Shown here one piece after another: positions 23,496 to 32,925 of a stretch of 64,000 nucleotides of DNA (positions within the stretch are counted from its first letter, which is position 1; each line of letters opens with the position of its first letter). The notes beneath the pieces were generated by a model, which made no database searches, was not told the DNA's origin, and saw nothing but the letters and a program-made list of their open reading frames with translations. A program made the position numbers and the translations under genes. The DNA is from Jiangellales bacterium (GTDB taxonomy: Bacteria; Actinomycetota; Actinomycetes; Jiangellales; Jiangellaceae). The stretch lies in the NCBI GenBank assembly GCA_030447955.1, contig JAUJNY010000002.1:68109-132108 (forward strand). Direction: 5' to 3'.

Positions 23496-24434
23496 ATGCG
23501 GAAGTGGACCCAGCTAGAGCTGCTGCACGAGCTGGAGCCGGTGGTCGGGCGTGAGCTGGACCGGCACCTGAACGCGGCCAAGGAGTGGTTCCCGCACGAG
23601 TACGTGCCGTGGAGCGAGGGACGCGACTTCGCCGGTGTGCTGGATGGCGAGGAATGGGACCCCACCCAGTCGCGGGTCAGCGAGGTGGCCCGTACCGCCC
23701 TGGTGGTCAACCTGCTCACCGAGGACAACCTGCCGAGCTACCACCGCGACATCTCGCTGTCCTTCACCGCGGACGGGGCGTGGGGCACCTGGATCGGGCG
23801 CTGGACGGCCGAGGAGGGTCGCCACGGCGCGGCGATCCGCGACTACCTGCTCACCACCCGGGCGGTCGACCCGGTGGCCCTCGAGCGTGAGCGGATGACC
23901 CACATGACCCAGGGCTTCCGCAGCCCCTACGAGCTCGACATGCTGCACACCGTCGCGTACGTCACCTTCCAAGAGCTTGCGACGCGTATCTCCCACCGCA
24001 ACACCGGCCGCTTCACCGAGGACCCGACCTGCGAGCGACTGCTCTCGCGGATCGCGGTCGACGAGAACCTCCACATGATCTTCTACCGCAACCTGCTCGC
24101 GGCGGCCCTGGAGATCGCCCCGGAGCAGACGATGCAGGCGGTCTGGGACGTCGTCGAGACGTTCCAGATGCCCGGCTCGACCATCGACGGCTTCACCCGC
24201 AGGTCGGTCCAGATGGCGATGGCGGGCATCTATGACCTTCGGATCCACCGCGACGACGTGCTGGCTCCGGTCCTGCGCCAGTGGAAAGTTTGGGACCTGG
24301 AAGACCTGTCGGCCGAGGGAGAGGCGGCTCGCGAGCAGCTCGCCAGCTTCCTCGAAGACCTCGAGACGCAGACTGCCCGCTTCGAGGAGAGGCGGGAGTC
24401 CCGGCGGGCACGGCAGCACGCCCGAACCGCCTGA
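23496..24434 (+). CDS. desA: Acyl-[acyl-carrier-protein] desaturase (DesA-like)
   Basis: A 312-residue soluble di-iron desaturase of the plant stearoyl-ACP/mycobacterial DesA1-DesA2 family, which introduces a double bond into ACP-bound acyl chains. The metal ligands are visible: Glu in TEDNLPSYH, the EEGRH motif (WTAEEGRHGAAI), Glu in TFQELATRISHRN and DENLHMIFY. ATG 23496 is chosen over GTG 23490 because of GAAGGGAG seven bases upstream. Two tandem dyads in front suggest tight repression. A C-terminal Arg/Glu-rich helix completes the protein. Confidence 0.9.
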   Translation: MRKWTQLELLHELEPVVGRELDRHLNAAKEWFPHEYVPWSEGRDFAGVLDGEEWDPTQSRVSEVARTALVVNLLTEDNLPSYHRDISLSFTADGAWGTWIGRWTAEEGRHGAAIRDYLLTTRAVDPVALERERMTHMTQGFRSPYELDMLHTVAYVTFQELATRISHRNTGRFTEDPTCERLLSRIAVDENLHMIFYRNLLAAALEIAPEQTMQAVWDVVETFQMPGSTIDGFTRRSVQMAMAGIYDLRIHRDDVLAPVLRQWKVWDLEDLSAEGEAAREQLASFLEDLETQTARFEERRESRRARQHARTA

Positions 24435-24477
24435 GGGCCCGGACCCGACGGCTCCGCGCGGGCCGCTCGCTCCTGCG

Positions 24478-24903
24478 TCAGTCCCGCGGGGGCCGGCGCA
24501 GCCGTTTCGTCGCGGCCCGCCGTCGTTTGGCCTCGACTCGACGCCGGACGGCAGCGGCGGAGGGCCTCGTTGGCCGCCGCGCCCGCGGCGGCGCCGCGAC
24601 GGCCGCTGCGAGCAGGGCGGCCAGCCGCTGCATCGCGGCCTGCCGGTTGCGCAGCTGGCTGCGGTGCTCAGAGGCGGTCACGGTGATCACGCCGTCGACG
24701 AGACGGTGCTCTAGGCGCTCCAGGGCGCGCGCCCGCAGCAGCGGTGACAGCGCGCCAGAGCGGGCGACGTCGTAAGAAAGCTCCACCCGCGAGTCGGCAG
24801 TGTTGACCGACTGTCCGCCCGGGCCACTGGCGCGGCTGAACCGCCACGACAGCTCGGCGGCCGGAATCGTCAGCCGGTCGGCTACGTGCAACGGGCCAGA
24901 CAT
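24478..24903 (-). CDS. arfB: ArfB, alternative ribosome-rescue peptidyl-tRNA hydrolase
   Basis: A 141-residue class I release-factor-like protein that rescues ribosomes stalled without a stop codon. SRASGPGGQSVNTADSRVEL contains the catalytic GGQ at residues 29-31. The Arg/Lys-rich tail (RRRVEAKRRRAATKRLRRP) is the expected part that enters the empty mRNA channel. ATG 24903 fits the family start. It is divergent from the subtilase gene, with a palindromic repeat in the space between them. Confidence 0.92.
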   Translation of the reverse strand: MSGPLHVADRLTIPAAELSWRFSRASGPGGQSVNTADSRVELSYDVARSGALSPLLRARALERLEHRLVDGVITVTASEHRSQLRNRQAAMQRLAALLAAAVAAPPRARRPTRPSAAAVRRRVEAKRRRAATKRLRRPPRD

Positions 24904-24939
24904 GACCCCAGGATGCACGCGTCGCCTCCGGGAGGCCGG

Positions 24940-25010
24940 GTTGTGAAGATTGTCGGGTGGCTTCGCCTGGCGCCGTGAGGCGGTCCAGCCGACCCGACGA
25001 TCTTCACAAC
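24940..25010. repeat. 71-bp palindromic repeat, second sequence type
   Basis: 19-base arms, GTTGTGAAGATTGTCGGGT at 24940-24958 and ACCCGACGATCTTCACAAC at 24992-25010, match at 18 of 19 positions, and the one difference allows a G-T pair. The 33-base interior has its own small stem (CGCCT...AGGCG). It lies between the 5' ends of two divergent genes, so it is not a terminator for either. Size and build resemble the element inside oleBC, but the sequence is different. Confidence 0.65.
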
Positions 25011-25161
25011 TGCCGAAAGTGGAGCTGAAAGGCCGTGCGCCACGTGGCCAGTGCAATCCGCTTGCACCGTACGCGGGGCGTGACCTGCGTCGCTGTGCCC
25101 GTTACAGTGCGCGCACCACCCCACTGCGTGCCCACCGACGCGAACCCGGAGGACAACCGGT

Positions 25162-26673
25162 ATGCCCGTTCGACGCAGCAGGGGGGCGCTCGCCGCGACC
25201 GCCGCGACGCTCGCCCTCACCATGACCCCGGCCGCCTTGGCGGCCGTACCTCCGGCGCAGTCACCAGCGACGGTCGACGCCACGCTCGACGCAGCCGCGT
25301 ACGAGGGGCTGATTGCCGGCCGCTACGTCGTGCTGCTCGCCGGGGACCAGACCGGCGACGGCTTCGTCGCCTCCGGCAGCGTGCGTGCGGTACGTGAGCT
25401 CATCACCAGCACGGGCGGCACGATCGTCAGCAACCTCGCCCGGCAGATCGGCGTGCTCGTCGTCAAGGACGGCACCGGCGCCACCGCGGCAGCCTTGCGG
25501 ACGTCCACCGCGGTGAGCGAGGTCGGTCAGGACTGGCAGTTCCGCGGGATGCGCGGAGGCAGCTCGGCCCCGGAGCCGTCGGCAGACCCAGCCGAGCCGC
25601 TGCAGTGGGACATGCAGCAGATCCGCACCGAGCAGGCGCACCAGGTCCAGGCCGGGCGCCGGGTGGTCGACGTTGGCATCCTCGACAGCGGCATCGACGG
25701 GCGCCACGTCGAGTTTCTGCTCGACGGTGGAGGCAGCAACGTCGACTGCGCGCGCGGCCGTGACTTCGTCGGCGTCGGCGGTCCCGGGGTGGGCAACCCC
25801 GACCCGTGCACCGACAACCAATTCCACGGCACGCATGTCGCGGGCACGGTGGCGGCGCAGGCCAACGGCGTGGGCATCGTGGGCGTGGCCCCCAACGTCA
25901 CGCTGGTGCCGGTGAAGGTGTGCGACACCAGCGGCTACTGCTACGTCAGCAGCGTTGTCAAGGGCATCACCTATGCCGGTGACATCGAGCTCGACGTCAT
26001 CAACATGAGCTTCTACGTCGACGACAACGAGTTCCAGGAGTCCACCGAGTTTAAGTGCACCTCCGACCCGACCCAGCGCGCCTTCCGCCAGGCCGTCGAG
26101 CGGGCCGTTCAGTACGCGCGCGGCCAGGGCGTGCTGCCGGTGGCGGCGCTTGGCAACTCCGACCAGGACCTCGCCCACCCCGTCGACGACAACGGCCAGC
26201 CCGTCAGCAACGAGTGCGAGGTCGTACCGGCGGAGACCCAGGGCGTGGTCGGCGTCTCCTCGCTGGGACGCCAGAGTGAGAAGGCGCGCTACTCCAACTA
26301 CGGCACCGGCCCGAACGACGTGTCCGCACCGGGTGGCAACGGCACGACCGGTGACTGCAGGAGGACCATTCTTTCGACCGGCCCGGCCAACACCTACATC
26401 TGCATCCAGGGCACGTCAATGGCCAGCCCGCACGCCGCCGGCGTCGCGGCCCTCATCGAGAGCCAGTTCGGCAGGCTGGGTAGCGACGGCGACATCAAGC
26501 TGTCGCCGACGTTCGTGGAGAGCAAACTGCAGGCCACCACGATCGATATCGGGCTCAAGGGCTACGACGAGTGCTTCGGCAACGGGCGCATCGACGCGCT
26601 GCGCGCCGTGACCGACCGCACCGGCAGGGTTTACGACGGCTCGGCGCCGTTCTGCCCCGAGTACCAGGAATGA
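25162..26673 (+). CDS. Secreted subtilisin-like serine protease (S8)
   Basis: A 503-residue subtilase. The signal peptide (MPVRRSRGALAATAATLALT, cleavage after about residue 27) is followed by a propeptide-like region (about 40-140: GRYVVLLAGDQ, GGTIVSNLARQIGVLVV). The catalytic domain has Asp175 in GILDSGIDG, His225 in FHGTHVAG and Ser419 in QGTSMASPHAAG. It is secreted and may degrade extracellular protein. ATG 25162 is preceded by GGAGGACAACC. An imperfect hairpin follows the stop. Confidence 0.93.
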   Translation: MPVRRSRGALAATAATLALTMTPAALAAVPPAQSPATVDATLDAAAYEGLIAGRYVVLLAGDQTGDGFVASGSVRAVRELITSTGGTIVSNLARQIGVLVVKDGTGATAAALRTSTAVSEVGQDWQFRGMRGGSSAPEPSADPAEPLQWDMQQIRTEQAHQVQAGRRVVDVGILDSGIDGRHVEFLLDGGGSNVDCARGRDFVGVGGPGVGNPDPCTDNQFHGTHVAGTVAAQANGVGIVGVAPNVTLVPVKVCDTSGYCYVSSVVKGITYAGDIELDVINMSFYVDDNEFQESTEFKCTSDPTQRAFRQAVERAVQYARGQGVLPVAALGNSDQDLAHPVDDNGQPVSNECEVVPAETQGVVGVSSLGRQSEKARYSNYGTGPNDVSAPGGNGTTGDCRRTILSTGPANTYICIQGTSMASPHAAGVAALIESQFGRLGSDGDIKLSPTFVESKLQATTIDIGLKGYDECFGNGRIDALRAVTDRTGRVYDGSAPFCPEYQE

Positions 26674-26683
26674 GCCGGACGGA

Positions 26684-26718
26684 CACGGGCCGGACGCAGC
26701 AGCAGCGTTCGGCCCGTG
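26684..26718 (+). terminator. Probable terminator of the subtilase gene
   Basis: CACGGGCCGGACG at 26684-26696 pairs with CGTTCGGCCCGTG at 26706-26718 over 13 bases with one G-T pair and a 9-base loop. It begins 11 bases after the subtilase stop and ends 42 bases before the amidase start. No T-run follows. Confidence 0.65.
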
Positions 26719-26759
26719 CCCGCGTTTAGCGGGTCGCCCCGCGCACGCACAACAGGGGC

Positions 26760-27800
26760 ATGACGATCGCCAGCCACGACATCCCGGTCCTGCGCTACCA
26801 GCCACAGCCCCATGAGCTCGCGTACACCTTCGGCGGCGTACCGCCGGTTCACCGGGTCGCACCGGGAACCGTGCTGGAGCTGCGCACCGAGGACTGCTTC
26901 GGCGGGCTGGTCCGCGGGCCGGGTGACCTGCCATCGGTGGTCTGCGAGTTCCCGTACCTGAACCCGGTGACCGGCCCCTTCCACGTCGAGGGCGCCGAGC
27001 CGGGGGACACCCTCGCCGTGCACTTCGTCGACATCCAGCCGGCCCGGGACTGGGGCGTCTCGACGACGTTTCCGCACTTCGGTGCCCTAACGAGCACGCA
27101 CGCGACGGTGACGCTGCAGCCGCCGCTGGAGGAGCTCGTCTGGCGCTACGACATCGACCGGCAGCGTCGTACGGTCACGTTCCACGCCCTACGCAGCGAG
27201 CTCAGCCTCGAGCTGCCGCTGGACCCGATGCACGGGACGGTGGGGGTGGCACCTGCGGCTGCCGAGGTGCGCATGACGATTACTCCGGACGCGCACGGCG
27301 GCAACATGGACACTCCCGAGGTACGCGCCGGCGTCACGCTCTACCTCGGGGTCAACGTGGAGGGCGGGCTGCTCTCCCTCGGCGACGGGCACGCCCGTCA
27401 GGGCGAGGGCGAGGTGTGCGGCACAGCCGTGGAGACCGCCATGGACACCGTCGTGGTGGTCGACGTGGTCAAGGGGGTGCCGACGCCGTGGCCGCGGATC
27501 GAGGACGACGACTACCTGATGAGCACGGGGTCGGCGCGCCCGCTGGAGGACGCCTACCGGATCAGCCAGTACGAGGTCGTCATCTGGACCGCGCAGCTGC
27601 TGGACCTCGACGTGCTCGACGCCTACCAACTGGTCAGCCAGGTCGGCGAGGCACCGCCCGGCAACGTCTGCGACCCGACGTACACGATGCTCGCCAAGCT
27701 GCCCAAGAAGTACCTGCCCGGCGCCGAGGCCTATGGCGGGACGCACGCCCAGCTGCGGGAGGTGGCGGCGCACTACCGCGCAAGGCAGGGCGACCGCTGA
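26760..27800 (+). CDS. Acetamidase/formamidase family protein
   Basis: A 346-residue member of the FmdA/AmdA family of cofactor-free amidases that release ammonia from formamide or acetamide. GTVLELRTEDCFGG, GPFHVEGAEPGDTLAVHFVDI and the later GDGHARQGEGEVCGTAVE are the family hallmarks. Together they form the metal-binding active site. ATG 26760 starts a typical N-terminus. It stands alone after a terminator hairpin, with no urea or amide transport genes close by. Confidence 0.9.
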   Translation: MTIASHDIPVLRYQPQPHELAYTFGGVPPVHRVAPGTVLELRTEDCFGGLVRGPGDLPSVVCEFPYLNPVTGPFHVEGAEPGDTLAVHFVDIQPARDWGVSTTFPHFGALTSTHATVTLQPPLEELVWRYDIDRQRRTVTFHALRSELSLELPLDPMHGTVGVAPAAAEVRMTITPDAHGGNMDTPEVRAGVTLYLGVNVEGGLLSLGDGHARQGEGEVCGTAVETAMDTVVVVDVVKGVPTPWPRIEDDDYLMSTGSARPLEDAYRISQYEVVIWTAQLLDLDVLDAYQLVSQVGEAPPGNVCDPTYTMLAKLPKKYLPGAEAYGGTHAQLREVAAHYRARQGDR

Positions 27801-27827
27801 GAGCAGTTTGGCGCCAGGCGGCTGGCG

Positions 27828-28280
27828 TCAGTGGCGGACCTCGCCCCGCCACCCGCCGCTCTGGGTACCACGGGCCTCGATGAACTCCTTGAAACGCTCC
27901 ATGTCGCGCTTGGCCTGGCGCGCCACGATGCCCAGCTTGTCGCCGACCTTCTCGGCGAGCGTCTCCGGCTCCATGTCCAGCTGCAGCATCAGCCGGGTGG
28001 TCGACTCGTCGAGGCGGTGGAAGGTGACCACGCCGGCGTGCGTGGTCCCGCCCGTGCTCTTCCAGGCGACGCGCTCGTCCGGGATCTGCTCGGTGATCTC
28101 GGTGTCGAACTCACGCTGCACGCCACCGAAGGAGACCTTCCAGTGCAGCCGTTTGTCGTCCAGCTGCTGGACGGACTCGACCCCGGACATGAACAGGGGG
28201 AACTCCTCGAACTGCGTCCACTGGTCGTACGCGGTGCGCACCGGGACGGAGACGTCGATCGACTGCTCGGCTGTTGTCAT
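27828..28280 (-). CDS. SRPBCC family protein (cyclase/dehydrase-like)
   Basis: A 150-residue START/Bet v1-fold protein. VSVPVRTAYDQWTQFEEFPLFM and then the paired strands VSFGGVQREFDTEITEQIPDERVAWKS are characteristic of the polyketide-cyclase/dehydrase-like SRPBCC family. Members bind hydrophobic ligands; many stand-alone copies in actinobacteria are stress-associated and have no proven ligand. It ends 27 bases from the convergent amidase stop. Confidence 0.85.
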   Translation of the reverse strand: MTTAEQSIDVSVPVRTAYDQWTQFEEFPLFMSGVESVQQLDDKRLHWKVSFGGVQREFDTEITEQIPDERVAWKSTGGTTHAGVVTFHRLDESTTRLMLQLDMEPETLAEKVGDKLGIVARQAKRDMERFKEFIEARGTQSGGWRGEVRH

Positions 28281-28326
28281 GGACCGTCATTCTTCCCGCT
28301 GCGGAGGGGTCCCGCTCGCCGAGTAA

Positions 28327-29082
28327 TCAGCGCAGGTAGGACGCGCCGTTGAGGTCCAGGACGGCGCCCGAGGCCCACCGCGCCTCACCCGACGCAAGCC
28401 ACACGACCGCGGCGGCGACCTCTTCCGGTGTGGCCGCGCGCCCGTACGGGCTCTGCGCGCGCACCTGCGCCCACCGCTCCTCGCTGAGCTGCTCGCGCAG
28501 CCGCTCGGTGGTGACGAAGCCGGGCGCCACACTCGCCACCGCGATCCCCTGCGGCGCCAGCGCCACTGCGAGCGACTGACCCAGCGCGTGCAGGCCGGCC
28601 TTACTGGCGCCGTACGCCGGCATGTCCGGCTCTCCGCGGTAGGCCCCGCGCGAGCCCACATTGACGATGTGCCCCCCGCCGGACGCGGCCATCACCTGCG
28701 CCGCGCTCCAGGAGACGTACGCCGCGCCCAGCAGGTTGACCCCGACGGTGCGGGCAAAGACCTGGCACCACTGCTCGTACGACACGTCCATGGGCGGGTG
28801 CGCGTCGAAGACCGCCGCGTTGTTGACGCATACGTCCAGGCCGCCGAGGCCCTCGACCGCTGACTCGACGAGGTGTCGCGCCGCACCGGGGTCGGCCACG
28901 TCGCCCTCGACAACGGTGTGACCCGTACCAGGCAATGCCTTCAGGACGGCGAGCGCGTCCGTCCGGCCAGCGTGGTAGTGGAGGGCCACGGCGTCGCCGA
29001 GCCCGGCGAAGGCGTGGGCGACCGCCGCGCCGATACCGCGGGCGGATCCGGTCACGAGTACCCGTCGGGCCACGACCGGCAC
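28327..29082 (-). CDS. Short-chain dehydrogenase/reductase
   Basis: A classical SDR of about 251 residues. The cofactor motif TGSARGIG, the structural NNA motif (CVNNAAVFD) and the active-site YGASK are all intact. Substrate unknown. The start is GTG 29082 or GTG 29073; neither has a good ribosome site. It is divergent from an MFS exporter gene whose start is 50 bases away, so the two may share a control region. Confidence 0.88.
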   Translation of the reverse strand: MPVVARRVLVTGSARGIGAAVAHAFAGLGDAVALHYHAGRTDALAVLKALPGTGHTVVEGDVADPGAARHLVESAVEGLGGLDVCVNNAAVFDAHPPMDVSYEQWCQVFARTVGVNLLGAAYVSWSAAQVMAASGGGHIVNVGSRGAYRGEPDMPAYGASKAGLHALGQSLAVALAPQGIAVASVAPGFVTTERLREQLSEERWAQVRAQSPYGRAATPEEVAAAVVWLASGEARWASGAVLDLNGASYLR

Positions 29083-29132
29083 GCTAGTGCGTCGGCGTGC
29101 CCCCACCACGATGGGCTGGGAGCATCACCGCC

Positions 29133-30650
29133 ATGGACCGCGCCGCCCGCGACGAGATCGCCTCGTCGCCGGGAGCACCGCGGGAAGGCGCCGCTGAGGG
29201 CCCCGACCCGCGGCGTTGGCGCGCCCTGACCATCTGCCTCGTCGCAGGGTTCATGACCTTGCTCGACGTCAGCATCGTCAACGTGGCGCTGCCGTCGATC
29301 CGCAGCGACCTCGGCTCCTCGCCGAGCGACCTGCAGTGGGTGCTGTCCGGGTACGCGCTGGCGTTCGGCCTGGTGCTCGTGCCGGCCGGCCGCTTCGGTG
29401 ACGCCCGGGGCAGGAGGCGGGCTTTCGTCTGCGGGCTGGTGCTGTTCACCGCCGCCAGCGCGGCCTGTGGCCTGGCGACCAGCCCGGCGTTGCTGTCCGT
29501 CGCCCGGCTGGTGCAAGGAGTCGGCGGCGGCATGCTCCAGCCGCAGAGCGCCGGGATCATCCAGGCGCTCTTCAGCGGAGCCGAGCGGGGCAAGGCCTTC
29601 GGCCTGCTGGGCGCCACGATCGGGCTGTCCACCGCTGTCGGGCCGCTGACCGGCGGGCTCATCATCGACCTGGCCGGAAGCGACCAGGCCTGGCGCTGGG
29701 TGTTCTTCGTCAACGTGCCGGTAGGGCTGCTGGCGCTGCCGCTCGCGCTGCGGGTCATCCCCGCCGACCTCGGGTCCGGTCGCCGGGAGAGCCTCGACCC
29801 GATCGGCGTGGCCCTGCTCTCCACGGGCCTGCTCCTGCTGTTGCTGCCACTCGTCGAGGGCTCCCGATCCTCCACCGGCCAGCTGTGGTGGGCTGGCGTC
29901 CCGGTGGCCGTGGCACTGCTCGCCGGCTTCACCGGCTGGGAGCGCAGGCACCGTGCACGTGGCCGGGCGCCGGTCATCGACCTGGCGTTGTTCCGCGAGC
30001 GTACGTACGCGCTCGGCACCTCGCTCGGCGTCCTGTACTTCGCCGGCTTCACGTCCATCTTCTTCGTGCTCGTGCTGTTCCTGCAGAGCGGGCGCGGGTA
30101 CAGCGCGCTCGAGGCGGGGCTGGTAACGACGCCGTTCGCGCTGGGTGGAGCCCTCGCCGCGGGCCTCGGCGGCCGGGTCGTCACCCGCATTGGGCGTCCG
30201 CTGGTCGTAGCCGGGCTCATCGCCACCGTGGCCGGGCTCGTCCTCACCGGCCTGGTCGTCGACCGGGCGGGTGGGGACGGGGTGGGTTGGGCTCTGGCGC
30301 TGCCGCTGCTGGTCGCCGGCATCGGCAGCGGCCTGGTGATCTCGCCCAACATCACCCTGACCCTCGCGCCGGTCCCGGTGTCCGGGGCGGGCGGCGCGGC
30401 CGGCGTGCTGCAGACCGGGCAGCGGGTGGGGTCTGCGCTGGGCATCGCGGCGGTGGGGGCGGTGTTCTTCGCCGCTCTCGGCGACTCCCAGGACTGGGGT
30501 CGAGCCTTGCTTGCGGGTCTCGCCGTCTCCCTTGGATTCGTCGTCGCGGCGCTGGTCCTCGCGTTGCTGGACCTGCGCCGCAGCAGCGCCGCAAGCGCCG
30601 AGCGGTCCTCGTCCAGCCGTGGCTCAGGCGGGGACGCGCGGGCCGGGTGA
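29133..30650 (+). CDS. MFS drug exporter, DHA2 (14-TMS) family
   Basis: A 505-residue proton-driven exporter with about 14 hydrophobic segments. DVSIVNVALPSIRSDLG is the DHA2 motif D1; GRFGDARGRRR is motif A; GPLTGGLIIDLAG is motif C of antiporters. Proteins of this kind export drugs or dyes such as EmrB/QacA substrates. ATG 29133 is used, 12 codons inside the longest frame. Its last 27 bases overlap the end of the convergent LigD-type gene. Confidence 0.9.
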   Translation: MDRAARDEIASSPGAPREGAAEGPDPRRWRALTICLVAGFMTLLDVSIVNVALPSIRSDLGSSPSDLQWVLSGYALAFGLVLVPAGRFGDARGRRRAFVCGLVLFTAASAACGLATSPALLSVARLVQGVGGGMLQPQSAGIIQALFSGAERGKAFGLLGATIGLSTAVGPLTGGLIIDLAGSDQAWRWVFFVNVPVGLLALPLALRVIPADLGSGRRESLDPIGVALLSTGLLLLLLPLVEGSRSSTGQLWWAGVPVAVALLAGFTGWERRHRARGRAPVIDLALFRERTYALGTSLGVLYFAGFTSIFFVLVLFLQSGRGYSALEAGLVTTPFALGGALAAGLGGRVVTRIGRPLVVAGLIATVAGLVLTGLVVDRAGGDGVGWALALPLLVAGIGSGLVISPNITLTLAPVPVSGAGGAAGVLQTGQRVGSALGIAAVGAVFFAALGDSQDWGRALLAGLAVSLGFVVAALVLALLDLRRSSAASAERSSSSRGSGGDARAG

Positions 30651-31538
30651 GCGCAGCGGGGCGAAAAGGTCACCGTAGCGCTCCAGCCGGCGCAGCACGT
30701 CGGGGGGCCGGAACGCCACCGGCCGACCGGCCTCCACCTCGTCCCAGCGCAGTGGGGTCGACACCGTCGGCTCCTCCCGCCCGCGCAACGAGTACGCCGC
30801 CACGGTGGTCTTGGCTGCGTTGTTCTGGCTCCAGTCGAGCAAGACCTTGCCGTGCCGCAGCTCCTTGGCCATCCGGGACACGACCAGCCCCCCACCGGCA
30901 CCCTCGAGGTCCTGGGCAACCCGACGGACGTACGCAGACACAACCTCGGCCGACTGCCGCCCGGACACCGACGCGTAAAGCTGCATGCCCTTGGAGCCGC
31001 TGGTCTTGGCGCAGGCAGTGAGCCCGTCGGCGGCGAGCCGGTCCCGAACGGTGAGCGCGACCTCCATGCACTCGGGAAGCGCCGCGGGGGCGCCGGGGTC
31101 GAGGTCGACGACGAGCAGGTCGGGGTGGCGTACCGCCCCGCGCCGGCCCACCGTCCACTGCGGCACGTGCAGCTCGAGGGCAGCCAGGTTGGCGCACCAA
31201 ATCAGGGTCGGCAGGTCGTCGACGACGACGTACGTTACCTCGTCCCGGCCCTTCGTCGACCCGGGTGCGGGCAGCCGGACGGTGCGCACCCAGGCTGGCG
31301 TGCCGCGGGGGGCGTTCTTCTCGAAGAACGGCTGGGCCGCCACCCCGTCCGGCCAGCGCTTTCGGGTCACCGCCCGGTCGGCCAGGTGCGGCAGGATCAC
31401 CGGCGCGACGGCGCGGTAATAGTCGATGACCTCACCCTTGGTAGTGCCGGTCGCGGGGTAGAGGACCTTGCCGAGGTTGGACAACGACAACCGCCGGCCC
31501 TCGACCTCGACGCTCACCTCAGCGGGCACGGCGAGCAC
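30624..31538 (-). CDS. LigD-type polymerase/primase domain protein
   Basis: A 304-residue stand-alone archaeo-eukaryotic primase (AEP) domain like the polymerase part of LigD. LSNLGKVLYPATGTTKGEVI, the DLDPG metal-binding motif (LLVVDLDPG) and KTSGSKGMQLY are conserved. The final LRWDEVEAGRPVAF is also typical. In mycobacteria this activity fills gaps in non-homologous end joining. Neither Ku nor a LigD ligase domain is in the window, but an ATP-dependent DNA ligase gene lies about 1.4 kb upstream on the same strand. Confidence 0.88.
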   Translation of the reverse strand: MLAVPAEVSVEVEGRRLSLSNLGKVLYPATGTTKGEVIDYYRAVAPVILPHLADRAVTRKRWPDGVAAQPFFEKNAPRGTPAWVRTVRLPAPGSTKGRDEVTYVVVDDLPTLIWCANLAALELHVPQWTVGRRGAVRHPDLLVVDLDPGAPAALPECMEVALTVRDRLAADGLTACAKTSGSKGMQLYASVSGRQSAEVVSAYVRRVAQDLEGAGGGLVVSRMAKELRHGKVLLDWSQNNAAKTTVAAYSLRGREEPTVSTPLRWDEVEAGRPVAFRPPDVLRRLERYGDLFAPLRSPGPRVPA

Positions 31539-31556
31539 CAGTGTTGCGCCGGCTGG

Positions 31557-32003
31557 TCAGCTGCACCGCTCCCGCACCTGGCGCTTGATGCGGGCAAGCA
31601 TCGCCTGCATGCCGCGCAGCCGCAGCGGGCTCACGGCCTCGCCAAGACCGAGCGCCAGTGGTGCCTCGTCGGGCAGGGCGAGCACCTCGGCGGGCGGCAG
31701 CCCGTCGAGCCCGGCGTGGAGGATGCCGGCGAACCCGCGGGTCGTCGGCGCCTCGGCCGGCGCGTCGAAGAACAAATGCACGGCTGGGCCGCCGCCCGCT
31801 GCTCCGTCACCGTCCACCTCGACCGCGAGGAACAGCGGCGACTGGCACTCGTGCACTTGCTCCAGGGCGTCGCGGGAGCCCACATAGCGCTCGGGCAGGG
31901 CTGGCAGGTCGCTGGAGTAGTCCAACAGCAGCTCCAGCCGCTGGCGCGGGGTGACCGCCGCGAACTCCTCGACGATCTCGGCGAACGGGGCGGGCAGGCT
32001 CAC
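31557..32003 (-). CDS. sufE: SufE-like sulfur acceptor protein
   Basis: A 148-residue SufE-fold protein that accepts persulfide sulfur from a cysteine desulfurase for iron-sulfur cluster assembly. The acceptor Cys53 lies in [11 protein letters not shown], and the N-terminal [21 protein letters not shown] is typical. GTG 32003 overlaps the stop of the rhodanese gene in GTGA. The pair rhodanese-SufE is a recurring actinobacterial arrangement and suggests that the sulfurtransferase feeds, or competes for, the same sulfur. Confidence 0.9.
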   Translation of the reverse strand: MSLPAPFAEIVEEFAAVTPRQRLELLLDYSSDLPALPERYVGSRDALEQVHECQSPLFLAVEVDGDGAAGGGPAVHLFFDAPAEAPTTRGFAGILHAGLDGLPPAEVLALPDEAPLALGLGEAVSPLRLRGMQAMLARIKRQVRERCS

Positions 32004-32887
32004 GCGGACCTCCCGGCTCCCTTCTCGATGGGTGCCCGGACGCTGTTGCCCCACTCAGTCCACGAGCCGTCGTAGTTGCGTACGGAGCCGTAGCCGAGCA
32101 GGTGGGTCAGCACGAACCAGGTGTGGCTCGAGCGCTCGCCGATCCTGCAGTACACGATCACGTCCTCGTCGGGAGACAGCCCCACCTCACCGCCGTACAG
32201 CGCGTCCAGCTCCACCCGGGTGCGGAACCTGCCGTCCTCGGCGGCGGCGCGCGCCCACGGCACGCTGGCAGCACCGGGGATGTGCCCGCCGCGCATGGCG
32301 CCTTCCTGCGGGTAGTCGGGCATGTGCAGCAGCTCGCCGCTGAACTCACCGGGGGTGCGGACGTCGACCAGCGGCCCGCCGAGGTGGGCGAGCACGTCGT
32401 CCTTGAACGCCCGGATGCGCGAGTCGTCGCGCTCGACGGCGGGGTAGTCGGTGGGCTCTGGGTCGGGCTTGTCGGTGGTCATGGGCCGGCCCTCGCTGAC
32501 CCAGGCGGTGCGCCCCCCGTCGAGCAGCCGGACGTCCTCGTGACCGAAGAGCGTGAAGACCCACAGGGCGTACGCCGCCCACCAGTTGTTCTTGTCGCCG
32601 TAGATGACGACGGTGGTATCCCGGGCAATGCCCTTGTCGCGCATCAGCTCGGCGAACCGCCCGCCGTCGACGTAGTCGCGGGTGACCGGGTCGTTGAGCT
32701 CGGTGTGCCAGTCGACCTTGACCGCACCCGGGATGTGTCCGGTCTCGTACAGCAGCACGTCCTCGTCGGACTCCACGACGACAAGGCCAGGCTCCCCGAG
32801 GTGTTCGGCCAGCCACGAGGTGGTGACGAGCCGTTCCGGGTGCGCGTACGCACCGAGCTTGGGGTCACTGTCCTGGGGCAGGGACAC
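32000..32887 (-). CDS. sseA: Thiosulfate/3-mercaptopyruvate sulfurtransferase (rhodanese)
   Basis: A 295-residue protein with two rhodanese domains. The first (about 20-145) is structural; the second carries the active-site loop with Cys247 in [13 protein letters not shown]. Such enzymes transfer sulfane sulfur from thiosulfate or mercaptopyruvate to an acceptor. The start is GTG 32887, which follows AAGGGAGA by five bases; the frame runs far upstream but has no protein-like sequence. It is coupled to sufE downstream by a GTGA overlap. Confidence 0.92.
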   Translation of the reverse strand: MSLPQDSDPKLGAYAHPERLVTTSWLAEHLGEPGLVVVESDEDVLLYETGHIPGAVKVDWHTELNDPVTRDYVDGGRFAELMRDKGIARDTTVVIYGDKNNWWAAYALWVFTLFGHEDVRLLDGGRTAWVSEGRPMTTDKPDPEPTDYPAVERDDSRIRAFKDDVLAHLGGPLVDVRTPGEFSGELLHMPDYPQEGAMRGGHIPGAASVPWARAAAEDGRFRTRVELDALYGGEVGLSPDEDVIVYCRIGERSSHTWFVLTHLLGYGSVRNYDGSWTEWGNSVRAPIEKGAGRSA

Positions 32888-32925
32888 GGGGTCTCCCTTC
32901 GTCGCGGTCACACACACGGCCGAAC

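Noticed and set aside
29084..30943. 619-codon open frame on the minus strand
   Set aside because: It is antisense to the MFS gene, which has clear motifs; composition is Pro/Ser/Arg-rich as in shadow frames.
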